Shown: positions 54,183-64,000 of the stretch, in pieces
Layout: each line of letters starts with the position of its first letter
Position numbering within the stretch: position 1 is the first letter of the stretch
Origin: Bryum argenteum
Taxonomy: Eukaryota; Streptophyta; Bryopsida; Bryales; Bryaceae
Reading direction: 5' to 3'
Assembly: GCA_037043015.1 (NCBI GenBank)
Contig: CM073323.1
Span: forward strand, 25,944,758 to 26,008,757
DNA length: 64,000 nt
Notes under the pieces: generated by a model
The model's database searches: none
What the model was told of the DNA's origin: nothing
The model's input: the letters and a program-made list of their open reading frames with translations, nothing else
Position numbers and translations under genes: made by a program

Positions 54183-54432
54183 TTAAACCTAAGAAGATTC
54201 TTAAAACCCGAAATAGGTTACGAGGTAAAAAAAATCATCATAAACTCACCAATGAAGAAGAATCAATACTTCCAATTCTACATGTGAATAGAATGCCAAA
54301 TTAAGTTTCCATCTTAAATCCTACAGTCGGCTCTTTTACATAATGCTTAGATCGAGCCTTCTTCGTCCTGAGGTAGAATAATATCATTTTTATCATATTA
54401 GCAATTTAGTTTCAAGGATGTTTAGGGGTTAA
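54183..54432. mobile_element. TTAA-type miniature element 5 (about 250 bp)
   Basis: The right end is clear: TTTAGGGGTTAA ending at 54432. The left end is worn: TTAAACCTAAGAAG at 54183. The interior (AATGAAGAAGAATCAATAC, then AAATCCTACAGTCGGCTC) lines up with element 6 over its whole length, which supports the borders. Confidence 0.55.
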
Positions 54433-54672
54433 CTCCTAAAAATCCAAGAGAGCCGAAATGGCTTTTTGGGATTTCTATTTAGCCAACTTTGACCATTATA
54501 ATCTCAAAATCGGAGAAAAATTAACGGTTAAAATTTGGCATATGAATAAAGGGTCAAGTTAACGTCAAGATCCTACGGTTGGATCTTCTAATTGACACTT
54601 AGATTGAGTTTTTCTGGGCGTAAAGTAGAAGGCTCAATTCTACAATTTGTTTCAAGAATGATTAGGGGTTAA
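54429..54672. mobile_element. TTAA-type miniature element 6 (244 bp), abutting element 5
   Basis: Left end TTAACTCCTAAAAATCC; right end, inverted, TTAACCCCTAATCATTC. It shares its first TTAA (54429-54432) with the right end of element 5. The interior contains TTGACCATTATAATCTCA, TTAACGGTTAAAATTTGG and CAAGATCCTACGGTTGGA. A third, more decayed relative without recognisable ends lies at about 55910-56130. Confidence 0.75.
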
Positions 54673-55073
54673 GCACTTGTAAAGGAATCCAAAATGTCAT
54701 TGTAGAGTGGATAATGAAACCATAGCCATGTCAATATCACTATCATCACAAGTCTCTATTAATACCTACCTATTTGTGTGTGGAAAAAAATAATTCAACT
54801 TCCACATGGAAGGCCTGGGTTTTTGTCCTATAGCCCCTTGAATGTCCAAATTCTTCCTTGCTGATGTGGACAGTTGTCTGAATTGCAATTTTCAGGCTTA
54901 AAATGGAGTACCATGCCAAATGTAGAGTTGTCGTGGCCACATTTATGAATAGAAAATGACAAGTTGAAATGAAAATAATAGCAATAGAATCTCTTTATTT
55001 GGAATTGGAAAAAGGCTGGGGTGTTCAAACTTAGGTTTTCAGATCTTTAGCACATTTTGAAGTTGTTTGATAC
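54673..55073. other. Spacer, no gene seen
   Basis: AT-rich with no recognised feature. Confidence 0.35.
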
Positions 55074-55076
55074 TAA

Positions 55077-55498
55077 GGGGCGCTTCACACTATGGCCGTC
55101 CAAGCCGAGAGGCCGTGGAATTGAGAGTCCAAACTTTGTTGAGAGTCCAAACTTTGTTGAGAGTCCAAACTTTGTTGAGAGTCCAAACTTTGTTGAGAGT
55201 CCAAAGGAATTCACTGAAACTAACCAATAAAATATTGTAATTGAATTTATTATCAATTAATAAAATCTGACGGACTCTCTACCATAGTTTGGGTCTTGCA
55301 AAATGCAGGACCCAAACAAACGTCGAGAGGCCGTCGCCTTGGTCAAAGAGTGCTGCCACGTAGGCCATTTGGAGAGTGACGGCCGGTGGACTTTGGCTTC
55401 TAGTGTGTAGGCTCGAGAGGCCGAAACTAGGGTTTCCTGCAATTTCATTGGCTGAAATCGACGGCCTCTCGACCCTCGGCCATAGTGTGAAGTGCCCC
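55077..55498. mobile_element. Harbinger/Tourist-type miniature element A
   Basis: GGGGCGCTTCACACTATGG opens the element and its inverted copy (one mismatch over 22 bases, ending GGCCG) closes it. TAA at 55074-55076 and 55499-55501 is the 3-bp target duplication typical of PIF/Harbinger. The inside includes four copies of an 18-bp unit (GAGAGTCCAAACTTTGTT, about 55123-55203) and GAGAGGCCG motifs repeated near both ends. Confidence 0.85.
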
Positions 55499-55501
55499 TA
55501 A

Positions 55502-55810
55502 GGGCCGGTTTACACCACGGTGAAGTAGGCACATCTGTTCAGAATTTCAATCTCAACCAATCATATTTCAAAACCCTCAATTTCAACCAATCACATTCCA
55601 AACTTCGCAATTTCAACCGATCATATTTCAAAACCCTCAATTTCAACCAATCACATTCCAAAACCCTCATTTTCAACCGATCGAATTTCAAAACCCAAAA
55701 TTTCAACCATTCACATCTCAAAACCCTCAATTTCAACCAATCACATTTGAAGTTTCTCCTTATTTTTTTTTCTGATTGGTGGAGTTTTCCAACGTAGTGT
55801 AAATGAGCTC
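55502..55810. mobile_element. Harbinger/Tourist-type miniature element B carrying a 30-bp minisatellite
   Basis: The left end GGGCCGGTTTACACCACG and the inverted right end GAGCTCATTTACACTACG match at 13 of 18 positions. TAA at 55499-55501 and 55811-55813 flanks it, and the first TAA is shared with element A. Inside, 55536-55744 is about seven copies of a 30-bp unit (TTTCAACCAATCACATTCC, AAAACCCTCAA). Confidence 0.75.
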
Positions 55811-55813
55811 TAA

Positions 55814-56770
55814 GTCTTGTAGATTGAAAGTGTGCAATCTTTCATGGAAAGAGAATGATACCTTTCTTCGCTAGAAAATAGTAGGTAAGAAATTAAATAC
55901 TTTAGTATATAGACCCCTGAAGATCTAAGAAAACCAAAATGGCTTCTTGAGGTTCTTGCATGAAGAAAGCTTAGTCAACTTTGACGGATAATAATCTCAC
56001 AATTGAAGAAGAATCAACAGCCAAATCTTGCATGCATGTAAAAAGGCAAGCTAACTTCGAGACACTACAAGTTGGATCTTCAAATTGATACTTAGATTAA
56101 GCTTTTTTTGGCCCGAAGTAGATTGAGATTATATTAAGACAAATGATTGTATTTATGAAAGTACACCATGTTTTGTGTTGTATTTGAGCTATGAGAAGTT
56201 GTTCATCATTTAGAGAAATGTGTGAACAAGGATATGGTGTTGGATGATTCAAAACAATTGGTACAGAAGTGTTTGGGAATTAAATAGTAATCAAGTTGAG
56301 TGATGTAGATTATAATTTGGTGATTGTTTAGGTATAAGAGCAGTACCAATCTACATGTACCATAGAAGTTGAGTGATTATAAAATGCTATTGGCTTAAAA
56401 TGTGTTTGGATGTTTGGTGTGAATTGTAACTTTTAGATTTAGACTAGATAATAGATAATGCTTTGACTTGAAAATGTGGAGGACATGGATAGTGTTAAGT
56501 CGTTGAGTGATATAAAGTTAAATATTGTATAATTTAAATGTTTAAACATTGTATTTTGAATTAGTTGATTTGATCTGACCATGCCAAAAAACGAACACTT
56601 GACGCAAGTCTATGGTTTTCACTTTCAAGATATTGTTGATGATATTTGTGTAGCACTAGTTGCGCAATTGCCAAATTTGCAGTTGGCTCCCACGTTTGTT
56701 TGCTAATGTCATAACCTCGCTCTTGGGTAAGACTGTAAATTTTCCCTTCTCCTCTGCAAGTTACCGACCT
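55814..56770. other. Spacer with a worn TTAA-family relic
   Basis: 55910-56130 resembles the interior of elements 5 and 6 (AATAATCTCACAATTGAAGA, then TTGGATCTTCAAATTGATAC) but lacks clean ends. The rest to 56770 shows no gene. Confidence 0.45.
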
Positions 56771-56778
56771 CCTCTAGT

Positions 56779-57590
56779 TCAACTTCCTCTTAGTTGTAAT
56801 TTTTTTGAGATGGTATACTCATTACATGCTTCTAGAAGAGAGACATGGAAAAGTGGATGTACCTTCATGGAAGCGGGTAACTCTAATCGATTCGCAACTA
56901 GATTGATTTTTCTCTTGAATACATGAGCACACAAACATGAAAAACAAGAAATTTCTCTTGAAGTCGGTTTGCAAGTTTTATACAATGTGGGCTTGTTGTA
57001 ACTGCATCTTTAATGTAGCTTGAATTTTCAATAAATGCTTGGCAAGATCTTCAGCTGTTGGATTCTCATCACTAGTTGATGCCAAAATATCAAGTTTTGG
57101 ATGGTAACCATAATTGGTATAGAAAGGGGTTTGTTGAGTTGACGGATGAAGAGAAGTGTGCCAAATACAACTTCCACTTGTCTTATTGATAATTCATTTT
57201 ATATAGCAAATATTGCTTCAACAATTGACTAGCGCATTCCATTTGGCCACCAATCTGAGGGTGGATAGCAAAAGAGAGTCTAATGTTGATCCTCAATGTT
57301 TAAAAGAATGATACTCCAAATCTTGATATAAATTGAGGTCCCCAATCAGAAAAAAAAAAAATGTCCAGCAAGCCATGATACCAATATATGCTGTCAAGAA
57401 AGAGTTTTGCTATCTCTTGGCTAGAAGTGGACAATGGAGTCAAGTACGCCATCTTCGTCCACTGGTTGACCACATCACAAATGGCGTTAAAAGTGGTAGA
57501 TGGCGCCAAATTTGTAATAAAGTCCTTCGAAATAGATATTCATTGCCGTTGGAGGAATTTACAATAGTTGCTCTACGTTGACATGTACAA
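56779..57590 (-). pseudogene. Ty3/Gypsy integrase remnant
   Basis: At 57300-57509 a minus-strand frame reads FNAICDVVNQWTKMAYLTPL and later YWYHGLLD and DWGPQFISRF, the Gypsy integrase core with its DWGPQF block. At 56779-56985 KINLVANRLELPASMKVHPL and FHVSLLEAC give the C-terminal region that precedes Gypsy ends. Between them the frames are shifted and broken. Only this part of the element survives; it borders the 282-bp array. Confidence 0.8.
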
Positions 57591-57594
57591 TAGT

Positions 57595-59950
57595 GACATC
57601 TAAAATCCATAAACAAAATTTTATTTGAATTTGATTTCGAGGAATCCAGCCAGGAGGATCTTCTCTATGATTGTCTAATTTGTCTACTCACCAATTTGTA
57701 TCACGGTTCATAACTATATTGAGTCAAAATTTTAGTTTTTGCAAATTCAATCAAAGTCAAATTCGATCAAAGTTTCAGTTTCTCATTGTACAAATACAAC
57801 TTATAGATACATAATTTGAAACTAACCCCTAAAGCCAAAGCTTAACGGTGACTTGCACGACAATCTCATCTAAAATCCATAAACAAAATGTTGTTTGAAA
57901 TCGATTTTGAGAGATCGAGTCAGAAGGATCTTCTAGATGATTGTCTAATTGGATTCTCACCAACTTGTATCAAATTTAATGGTTGAGGTTGAGAATTATA
58001 TTTGGTCAAAATTTCAGTTTATGCAAATTCAGTCAAAGTTTCAGTTTCAAATTTTCACCCTACAAATCCAACTTATAGATACATGATTCGACACTAATCC
58101 CTAAAGTAAAAGCTCTAGGCTGACCAGCACGACAGTCACATCTAAAATCCATAAACAAAATTTTGTTTGAATTTGATTTTGAAAGATCGAGTGGGGAGGA
58201 TCTTCTTTATGATTGTCTAATTGGTCTACCAACCAACTTGTGTAAAATTTGAGCGTACAAAATTATATTCAATCAAAAATTTAGTTTTTGCAAAATTAGT
58301 CAAAGTCAAAATCAGTCAAAGTTTCATGTTTCTGTTTTTCACCGTACAAATCCAACTTATAGATACACGATTCGACACTAATGTCTAAAACCAAAGCTTT
58401 ACGCTCACCAGAAAGACAAGCACATCTAAAATCCATAAAGAAAATTTTATTTGAGTTTGATTTTGAGAGGTCAAGCCGGGAGGATCGTCTTTATGATTGT
58501 CTTATTAGTCTCCTCACTTATTTGTATCAAATTTTCAACGTACAAAATTATATCCACTCAAAATTTCTGTTATGTAAATTCAGTGAAAGTCAAATTTAGT
58601 TAGAGTCTGAATTTGAGTTTTTCAACGTACAAATCCAACTTATAGATACATGATTCGACACTAACCCCTACAGCAAAAGCCCTAGGTTGACCTGCACGAC
58701 ACTCACATCTAAAATCCATAAAATTTTTTTTGTTTGAATTCAATTTTGAGAGATCCAGCCAGGAGGATCTTCTCCATGATTGTCTAATTGGTCTACTCAC
58801 CAATTTGTATCAAATTTTAGCGTACAAGATTATTCACTCAAAATTTTTGTTCATGCAAATTGAGTGAAAGTCAAATTTGGTTGAAGTTTGAGTTTGAGTT
58901 TTTCACCGTACAAATCCAACTTATAGATTCATGATCCGACACTAACCCCTAAAGCCGAATCTTAACAATGTTCTACACAACAATAACATCTACAATCCGT
59001 ATAGAAGATTTTGTTTGAATTCAATATTGAGAGATCTAGCCGAGAGGATCTTTTTTAAAATTTTCTCATTGGTCTATTCTCCAATTTGTGTAAGATTTTA
59101 GCATACAAAATTATATTCCGTCAAAATTTGAGTTTTTGCAAATTCAATCAAAGTCAAATTTAGTGAAAGTTTCGGTTTCAGTTTTTCACCGTAGAGATCC
59201 AACTTATAGATACATGATTCGACACTCACTGCTAAAGCCGAAGCTTGACGCTCACCTGCACGACAGTCACATCAGAAATCTATAAACAAAATTTGTTTGA
59301 ATTTGATTTAAAGTAAGCGAGCCAGGGGGTTCTTCTTTATGATTGTCTAATTGGTCTACTCACCAATTTGATTAAAATTTTAGCGTTCAAAATTATATTC
59401 AGTCAAAATTATAGTTTACGCACATTCAATCAAAGTCAATTTCAATCAAAGTTTCAGGTTTCCTTTTTCACCGTACAAATCCAACTTTTAGATACATGAT
59501 TCGACACTCACGGCTAAAGCCCAAGCTCTACGCTGACGAGGAAGACAGTCACATCTAAAATCTATAAACAAAATTTTGTTTGAATTCGATTTTGAGATGT
59601 CCTTTATGATTATGTATTTGGTCTACCCACTAATTTGTATCAAATTTCACTGTACATAATTATATTCCGTCATAATTACAATTTTTGCAAATTCAGTCAC
59701 AGTTTGAGTTTGAGTTCATGGCTGTACAAATCCAACTTATAGATAGATGATTGGACACTAACCCCCTTGAGCAAAAGCTCTATGCTGACTTAGGAGACAA
59801 TCTCATCTAAAATCCAAGAAAAGAATTTTGTTCGAATTTGATTTTGATAGATCCAACCCGTAGGATCTTCTTCATGATTGTCTAATCTGTCAACTCACCA
59901 ATTCCTATCAATTTTTAGTTATATTCAGTCAAAATTTCACTTTTTGCAAA
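57595..59950. repeat. ~282-bp tandem array, eight to nine units
   Basis: The phrase around ACACTAACCCCTAAAGCC recurs at 57821, 58093, 58377, 58660, 58941, 59223, 59506 and 59757 (spacings 272, 284, 283, 281, 282, 283, 251). Each unit also carries CACATCTAAAATCCATAAAC, GGATCTTCTTTATGATTGTC, CAAATTCAGTCAAAGTCAAA and CGTACAAATCCAACTTATAG. Units differ by 10-20 percent by eye. No open frame is preserved between units. Confidence 0.92.
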
Positions 59951-61150
59951 AATAACATATCTTTTTTAGAGCAAATTAACCACAACATGGTCAGATTTCA
60001 ACTTCAAAGATCAATACAACAAATTGGAAATCGGTGTTGATATCAATAAATTTTTTCCATTTTGATATTGCACCAACTTTTTCTGGAGACATTGTTTCCA
60101 AGCTAAGATATAATATATTACATTATATTGTCTTGAAAAAAGATGATGGTTGGGTTTCATTTGTAGGGGAGGGGGCTCAGTAGCATGCACCATGATATAG
60201 AAGTGAATGACATATATATTTGCCTCATCAGATTAGAGAGCCTTTCCCATCGAGGTACATCTCCAACCTATATTATACTATATATTATTCAATCAAACCT
60301 CCTTGGGATTTCTGTCAAAGTGGTTTAGTGATCCTACAAAGGGACCCTACAAACTATAGCCTTAGAGGTTGAGTAATCATGCTCTCCATGGAGCCCATTT
60401 GCATAGATGTGCCAATACAACATTGGATATGTTTTGCTATCTTGACATTCTTTTGTATCACCATGTCAATGATTCTAACAACTCGCAAAGACACGATGGG
60501 TGTACGTTTTTTATTTTAATAATAAACAATAACGATATATATCAATGTAACCATCACACAAAACAGAGTGATGCTAAAGTACGTTGATCGCTATGCAAGT
60601 AACCCTTAGACGTCCGTAGGATTGGAACGGGGTAGCGCAAAATTGGATGACAACATCTTTTGGACTTTGGCATCATCAAAAGTGCACTTTTTGAAGTTTG
60701 GCATCTTTAATGAACCAATCAATGATTAGCTTGCAACCTCCTACAAGATACTGTACATCCCCTACTACCTACTACCATCCTTCAAAGCACAAAAGCACTG
60801 AGCATACAAATTTTGATTTGAATGCGTCATAAGAAAGTGACCAGTTTGACTATTCAATTTCAAAATATAATTGAAAGGTTAAGTAGAGTGAAAGCTACAG
60901 AGATCTATTGGAAAAAAGGCCCTTCGCCTTGCTTGGGGGTTAAGGGTCAAGGAATTTCTCACAGATAGAAGATGAGTGATTTAGATTGCTATTCACAACA
61001 TTTAGATTTGTTAAGTTGCCCCTTTTGGACTTAAATACAAAAAAAAATCCATTTGTTGATTTGAAAAACTAAATATTGATGTTGCAAGTTTTTCCACATA
61101 CATCTTGTATCATAGGGAACACTCAACAAAAATCTCAAGCAAAAACATTG
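59951..61150. other. Gene-free DNA with a possible TTAA-type element
   Basis: GTAACCCTTAGACG near 60600 and, inverted, TTAACCCCCAAGCAAGG near 60945 could be the ends of another worn element (~345 bp). Otherwise nothing recognised. Confidence 0.25.
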
Positions 61151-62640
61151 ATTCTAACCCCTAAATCTAGGTTGCCCAAAATAGCAAAATGCCGTTTCGA
61201 CTTTATTGGATTTTAAGAAGTTTCTATTTGTCACTTTGCACATGATGACATCAACACTTATTTCTTTCTTTCTATAAAGCAATGGTCGCAGAGGTTCTCG
61301 TAGCATTACGCCCCTAATCTTGTGAGCAAGCACAATCCGGCTAGGCAGGCACAATTTGGCCGATCCAAACCGGCAGCAACAAGAAATTTTGGAATCCTGC
61401 CCATTTAAAGGGGCAACTGCAAGAAATTTCAGCCTAATGCTTAACGACACCTACTCACGCATTTTTGGTTTCAAGAAACCTGCACCTTCAGGGTAGAGCA
61501 AAGCCCTCCCTCTCAAGGACACGACTTCTTAAGGTCAAAGCCCATAAGGTCGATGCCGAAGATTTTTTGACCTTGAACGAAGTTTGCAAGATAATAGAGA
61601 AATTCCATAAGTAGTCTCCACTTTGGACCCTAGTTGGTCCCCAGTCTATCGTTTCGTGCCCGATTTTTAGTTATCCACGAAGTAAATTGGACTAGGGACC
61701 AAATGCACCAAATTGGGAACCAGATGTAAACTAGGGACCTTCACAGACAAGTAAACAACAACCGTGCTCCTTCGGTCTTCCGCGCATCACGTTGTGGACT
61801 GGGCACCAAAGTCAGAAAAACCATCAAAATCATGCACTTTTGAGTTTAGTCCCAAGTTCAATATAAGAGTGAGAATTTGGTGCCCAGTTCGATGTTTGGT
61901 CCCCAATCCGACCAAAATGGGGTGTTTGGGTTCCTAGTCCGTCGTACTTAGCAGATTTCTCTAATATATAGTCCTCAATGGCCTTTTACATTTGCGGGGC
62001 ACCAAAAATCCTCTTACGAAGCAACTCCCGAGGCTCGACACATGAAGAAAACGACTCACACTATATCAATTGTCTAATGTTTTCTTCAAGGAGTCCATTA
62101 TTGTATGTTATATTGCATGTTCCAAACGGATTATAGATTGTAACATTGTCTCGGAGGTTCTAGGCTTTTTTCCGTGCACTTTAATCATCCATCTTCTCAT
62201 TCATAGACTTCGTTCATCCATTACTATATTTCATTTATACAATTTATATAAGAATATGCCTACTTCATTGGAAAGTTCCCAAAAGTGAACCTTGTCATCA
62301 TGCTCCCACTCTCCTTGTGAAGTCTGCTTTTGTCAGATTTCCCTCCTTGGAGGTGATTGCCCTGTACATATCAGAAGTTGATAGCAAGTATGACAAGTAT
62401 ACAACAAACTTTAAAAAAAAAAAAAAAACCAACAACTTTAAAAAATTAATGTTAAAATAGTTTAGTATAAGGTCTTTAAGAAAACAATAGCAAGCGCCAA
62501 TATGACCTCTTGAAGATAATTTGGCTAAATATAGCCAACTTGCTATAGAGGGAGCTTTGAAGTGGCTTGTAAAGCGCCCGCGACGGTACCGTAGTACCCG
62601 CCGGGGGAACTTCGAAATACCGTAGATCCACCAAATAGTG
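61151..62640. other. Intergenic region upstream of the NIPA gene
   Basis: CTAACCCCTAAATCTAGG at 61157 resembles one worn TTAA-type end without a partner. GGACC/ACTAGGGACC phrases recur at 61620-61950. Includes an A-run at 62413. No gene supported. Confidence 0.35.
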
Positions 62641-62861
62641 TGGCTAGTCGGTCGTCCTCCTCGAGCTCCAAACCCTAAACCAGTCGTCCATAGCCATTTG
62701 TTCCAAGCAATTGCACACTTGCATACTCTCGTGCACCCGGCGTTCTCTCAGCTCGCTCGCTTTTTTATGGCGCGCTTCTTCTGATTCAAATTTTGCAGGT
62801 GAATGCCTTCGCATCACTTTTCGTAAAGGATTCTCCATCGACTCATTTGGCAGGAGCAGCG
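62641..62861 (+). promoter_or_regulatory. Probable 5' leader of the NIPA gene
   Basis: GC-richer sequence just before the start codon, with CT-rich stretches (GTCGGTCGTCCTCCTCGAG) and AACCCTAAAC at about 62670, a telo-box motif common in leaders of plant housekeeping genes. Confidence 0.4.
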
Positions 62862-64000
62862 ATGTGGGAAGCTGTGATCCTGACAGTTGCAGCTTCAGCT
62901 GGGAACAATGTCGGCAAAGTGCTCCAGAAAGAAGGCACCAAAGGCCTGCCTCAATTGTGCCTGGATCGCAAGGTAAGTCCGAGGAATCTCTGGCTCCTAC
63001 TGAGGAATCCCTGAAAATTAGAAATTCATCAATCGGTGCAGAATAACGTATTACACTGCAGCTAGTCATGAGCGATTGTTAGAAATCTAGCGATCTACGG
63101 CTACCGTTGATAGTGTTGGTGGAGTGTGGATTCAGGTGATACAGAAGTATGGGAGCAGTCGGACATGGATAATTGGTGTGGCGGTGGATGTGTGCGGGGC
63201 GCTTCTGATGCTCAAGGCAGTTTCTCAGGCACCTGTGAGTGAGTGTCGTTCCTTGCAATTGCAAATATAGTTTTGTTTACTATATTGACGATGTTGTAGT
63301 TAAGTTTCTAGATTGTGGCACTGTTGATTGTTTAGCTATTAATGGATGTATACTCTGTTCTTGTTTGGGCGCAGGTATCTGTAGTGCAGCCAGTGTCAGG
63401 CTGTGGTCTTGCAGTGCTTGCTGTATTCTCCCATTTCTACCTGCATGAAGTGATGCATGGATTGGATTGGGTTGGTGTACTGATGGCCAGTTTGGGAACA
63501 ATAGGTACTGTTGTTGCGTTCTCTAGCTGGTTTGCTGGAAGTGCTACTTTTTTTGCGAATGTAATTGTAGATCGTTAGTGAGGATGCACTTGAACTGGTA
63601 CTATTGGATTACTACTTTCGTCTTTCTCGTTGCCTTTATTACATTCGATCTTGAGTTGATCTCCAGTTTTTGTACCTAAGGCTTGAGCAGAATTTGACTG
63701 ACTGGGCACATTTTCTATTATCGATTGAAGCTCTGACGTGTGGTGTTTGATTTATTAGTGATTGGAGCATTGGGGGAGGAGCACAAGGAAGCAAAGATTT
63801 CGGTGGCTAGATCTTTGCTGTTCGTTGTATGGCTAGCTTTGTTCTTTGTATGTTTCTACAACTCTGTTGCTCATTCTTACTTGTTTCCACTTCATCCAGG
63901 GTGGCTTTAGACAGTTTTGAGCCATTGCAGCCAATGCTCTTCAGATCATAACAGCAAAGCTGCAAAAAAGAATAGTTGTTGCTCATAGAAACTCAGACTA
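62862..64000 (+). CDS. NIPA-type magnesium transporter (NIPA9-like), 5' part
   Basis: A membrane magnesium transporter of the DUF803/NIPA family. Exons: 62862-62972 ([20 protein letters not shown]...), 63136-63234 ([20 protein letters not shown]), 63375-63504 ([20 protein letters not shown], then [20 protein letters not shown]), 63759-63847 ([20 protein letters not shown]). Joins are in frame with GT-AG introns. The order matches the first three to four helices of the plant NIPA9 type (MWE... start, [20 protein letters not shown]). Without splicing, exon 3 runs on to a stop at 63578, an alternative short product. After 63847 no clean exon is seen before the window ends, so the rest lies outside or the gene is cut. 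Confidence 0.82.

Overview
This is a eukaryotic nuclear window from a land plant. It carries five intron-containing genes that I could assemble exon by exon, set in AT-rich DNA full of repeats. The genes are a plastid-type peptide chain release factor 1, a WDR43/UTP5 ribosome-biogenesis protein, a plant PAP/OAS1-type nucleotidyltransferase, a NIPA-type magnesium transporter, and a possible small organelle-targeted protein. Introns are mostly 70-500 bp with GT-AG borders. The compact genes, the heavily decayed Copia and Gypsy remnants and a DUF7869-like transposase suggest a seedless plant, perhaps a bryophyte. That placement is inference and weak.

Layout. 1-3302 is a hierarchical tandem array of hairpin-forming units. 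3432-3741 (minus) is a possible two-exon 63-residue gene, back to back with a TATA box at 4020 and a leader exon on the plus strand. 4440-5180 is a second hairpin array, related to the first, lying in what looks like the leader intron of a broken DDE/D-type transposase (5415-8344). 8704-10620 is a truncated Copia element on the minus strand (gag plus a probable LTR). 10621-13530 is a diverged direct duplication. 14340-16690 is a decayed Copia pol. 17562-21445 (minus) is plastid RF1 in 12 exons. 23016-23308 is a trihelix-like gene fragment. 26889-29873 (plus) is WDR43/UTP5 in 7 exons. 31847-37280 (minus) is the nucleotidyltransferase in 10 exons. 38650-49310 is gene-free and dominated by a ~111-bp satellite and a duplicated block. 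49756-59950 holds miniature transposons, minisatellites, a Gypsy integrase relic and a ~282-bp tandem array. 62862 to the right edge is the 5' part of NIPA9-type gene.

The most unusual signal is a set of short elements that end in TTAACCCCTAA with inverted termini and sit exactly between TTAA tetranucleotides (13620, 24438, 46478, 49756, 54183, 54429). This is the piggyBac-type signature. One copy interrupts the 111-bp satellite, and intact satellite units supply the empty site. Several copies share an internal block that also occurs, decayed, in the leader intron of the transposase at 5.4 kb. The hairpin arrays and this transposase form the second cluster of interest. The housekeeping genes do not form an operon or pathway cluster. 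RF1 acts in plastid translation, WDR43 in nucleolar rRNA processing and NIPA in magnesium transport; the nucleotidyltransferase has no role I can name.
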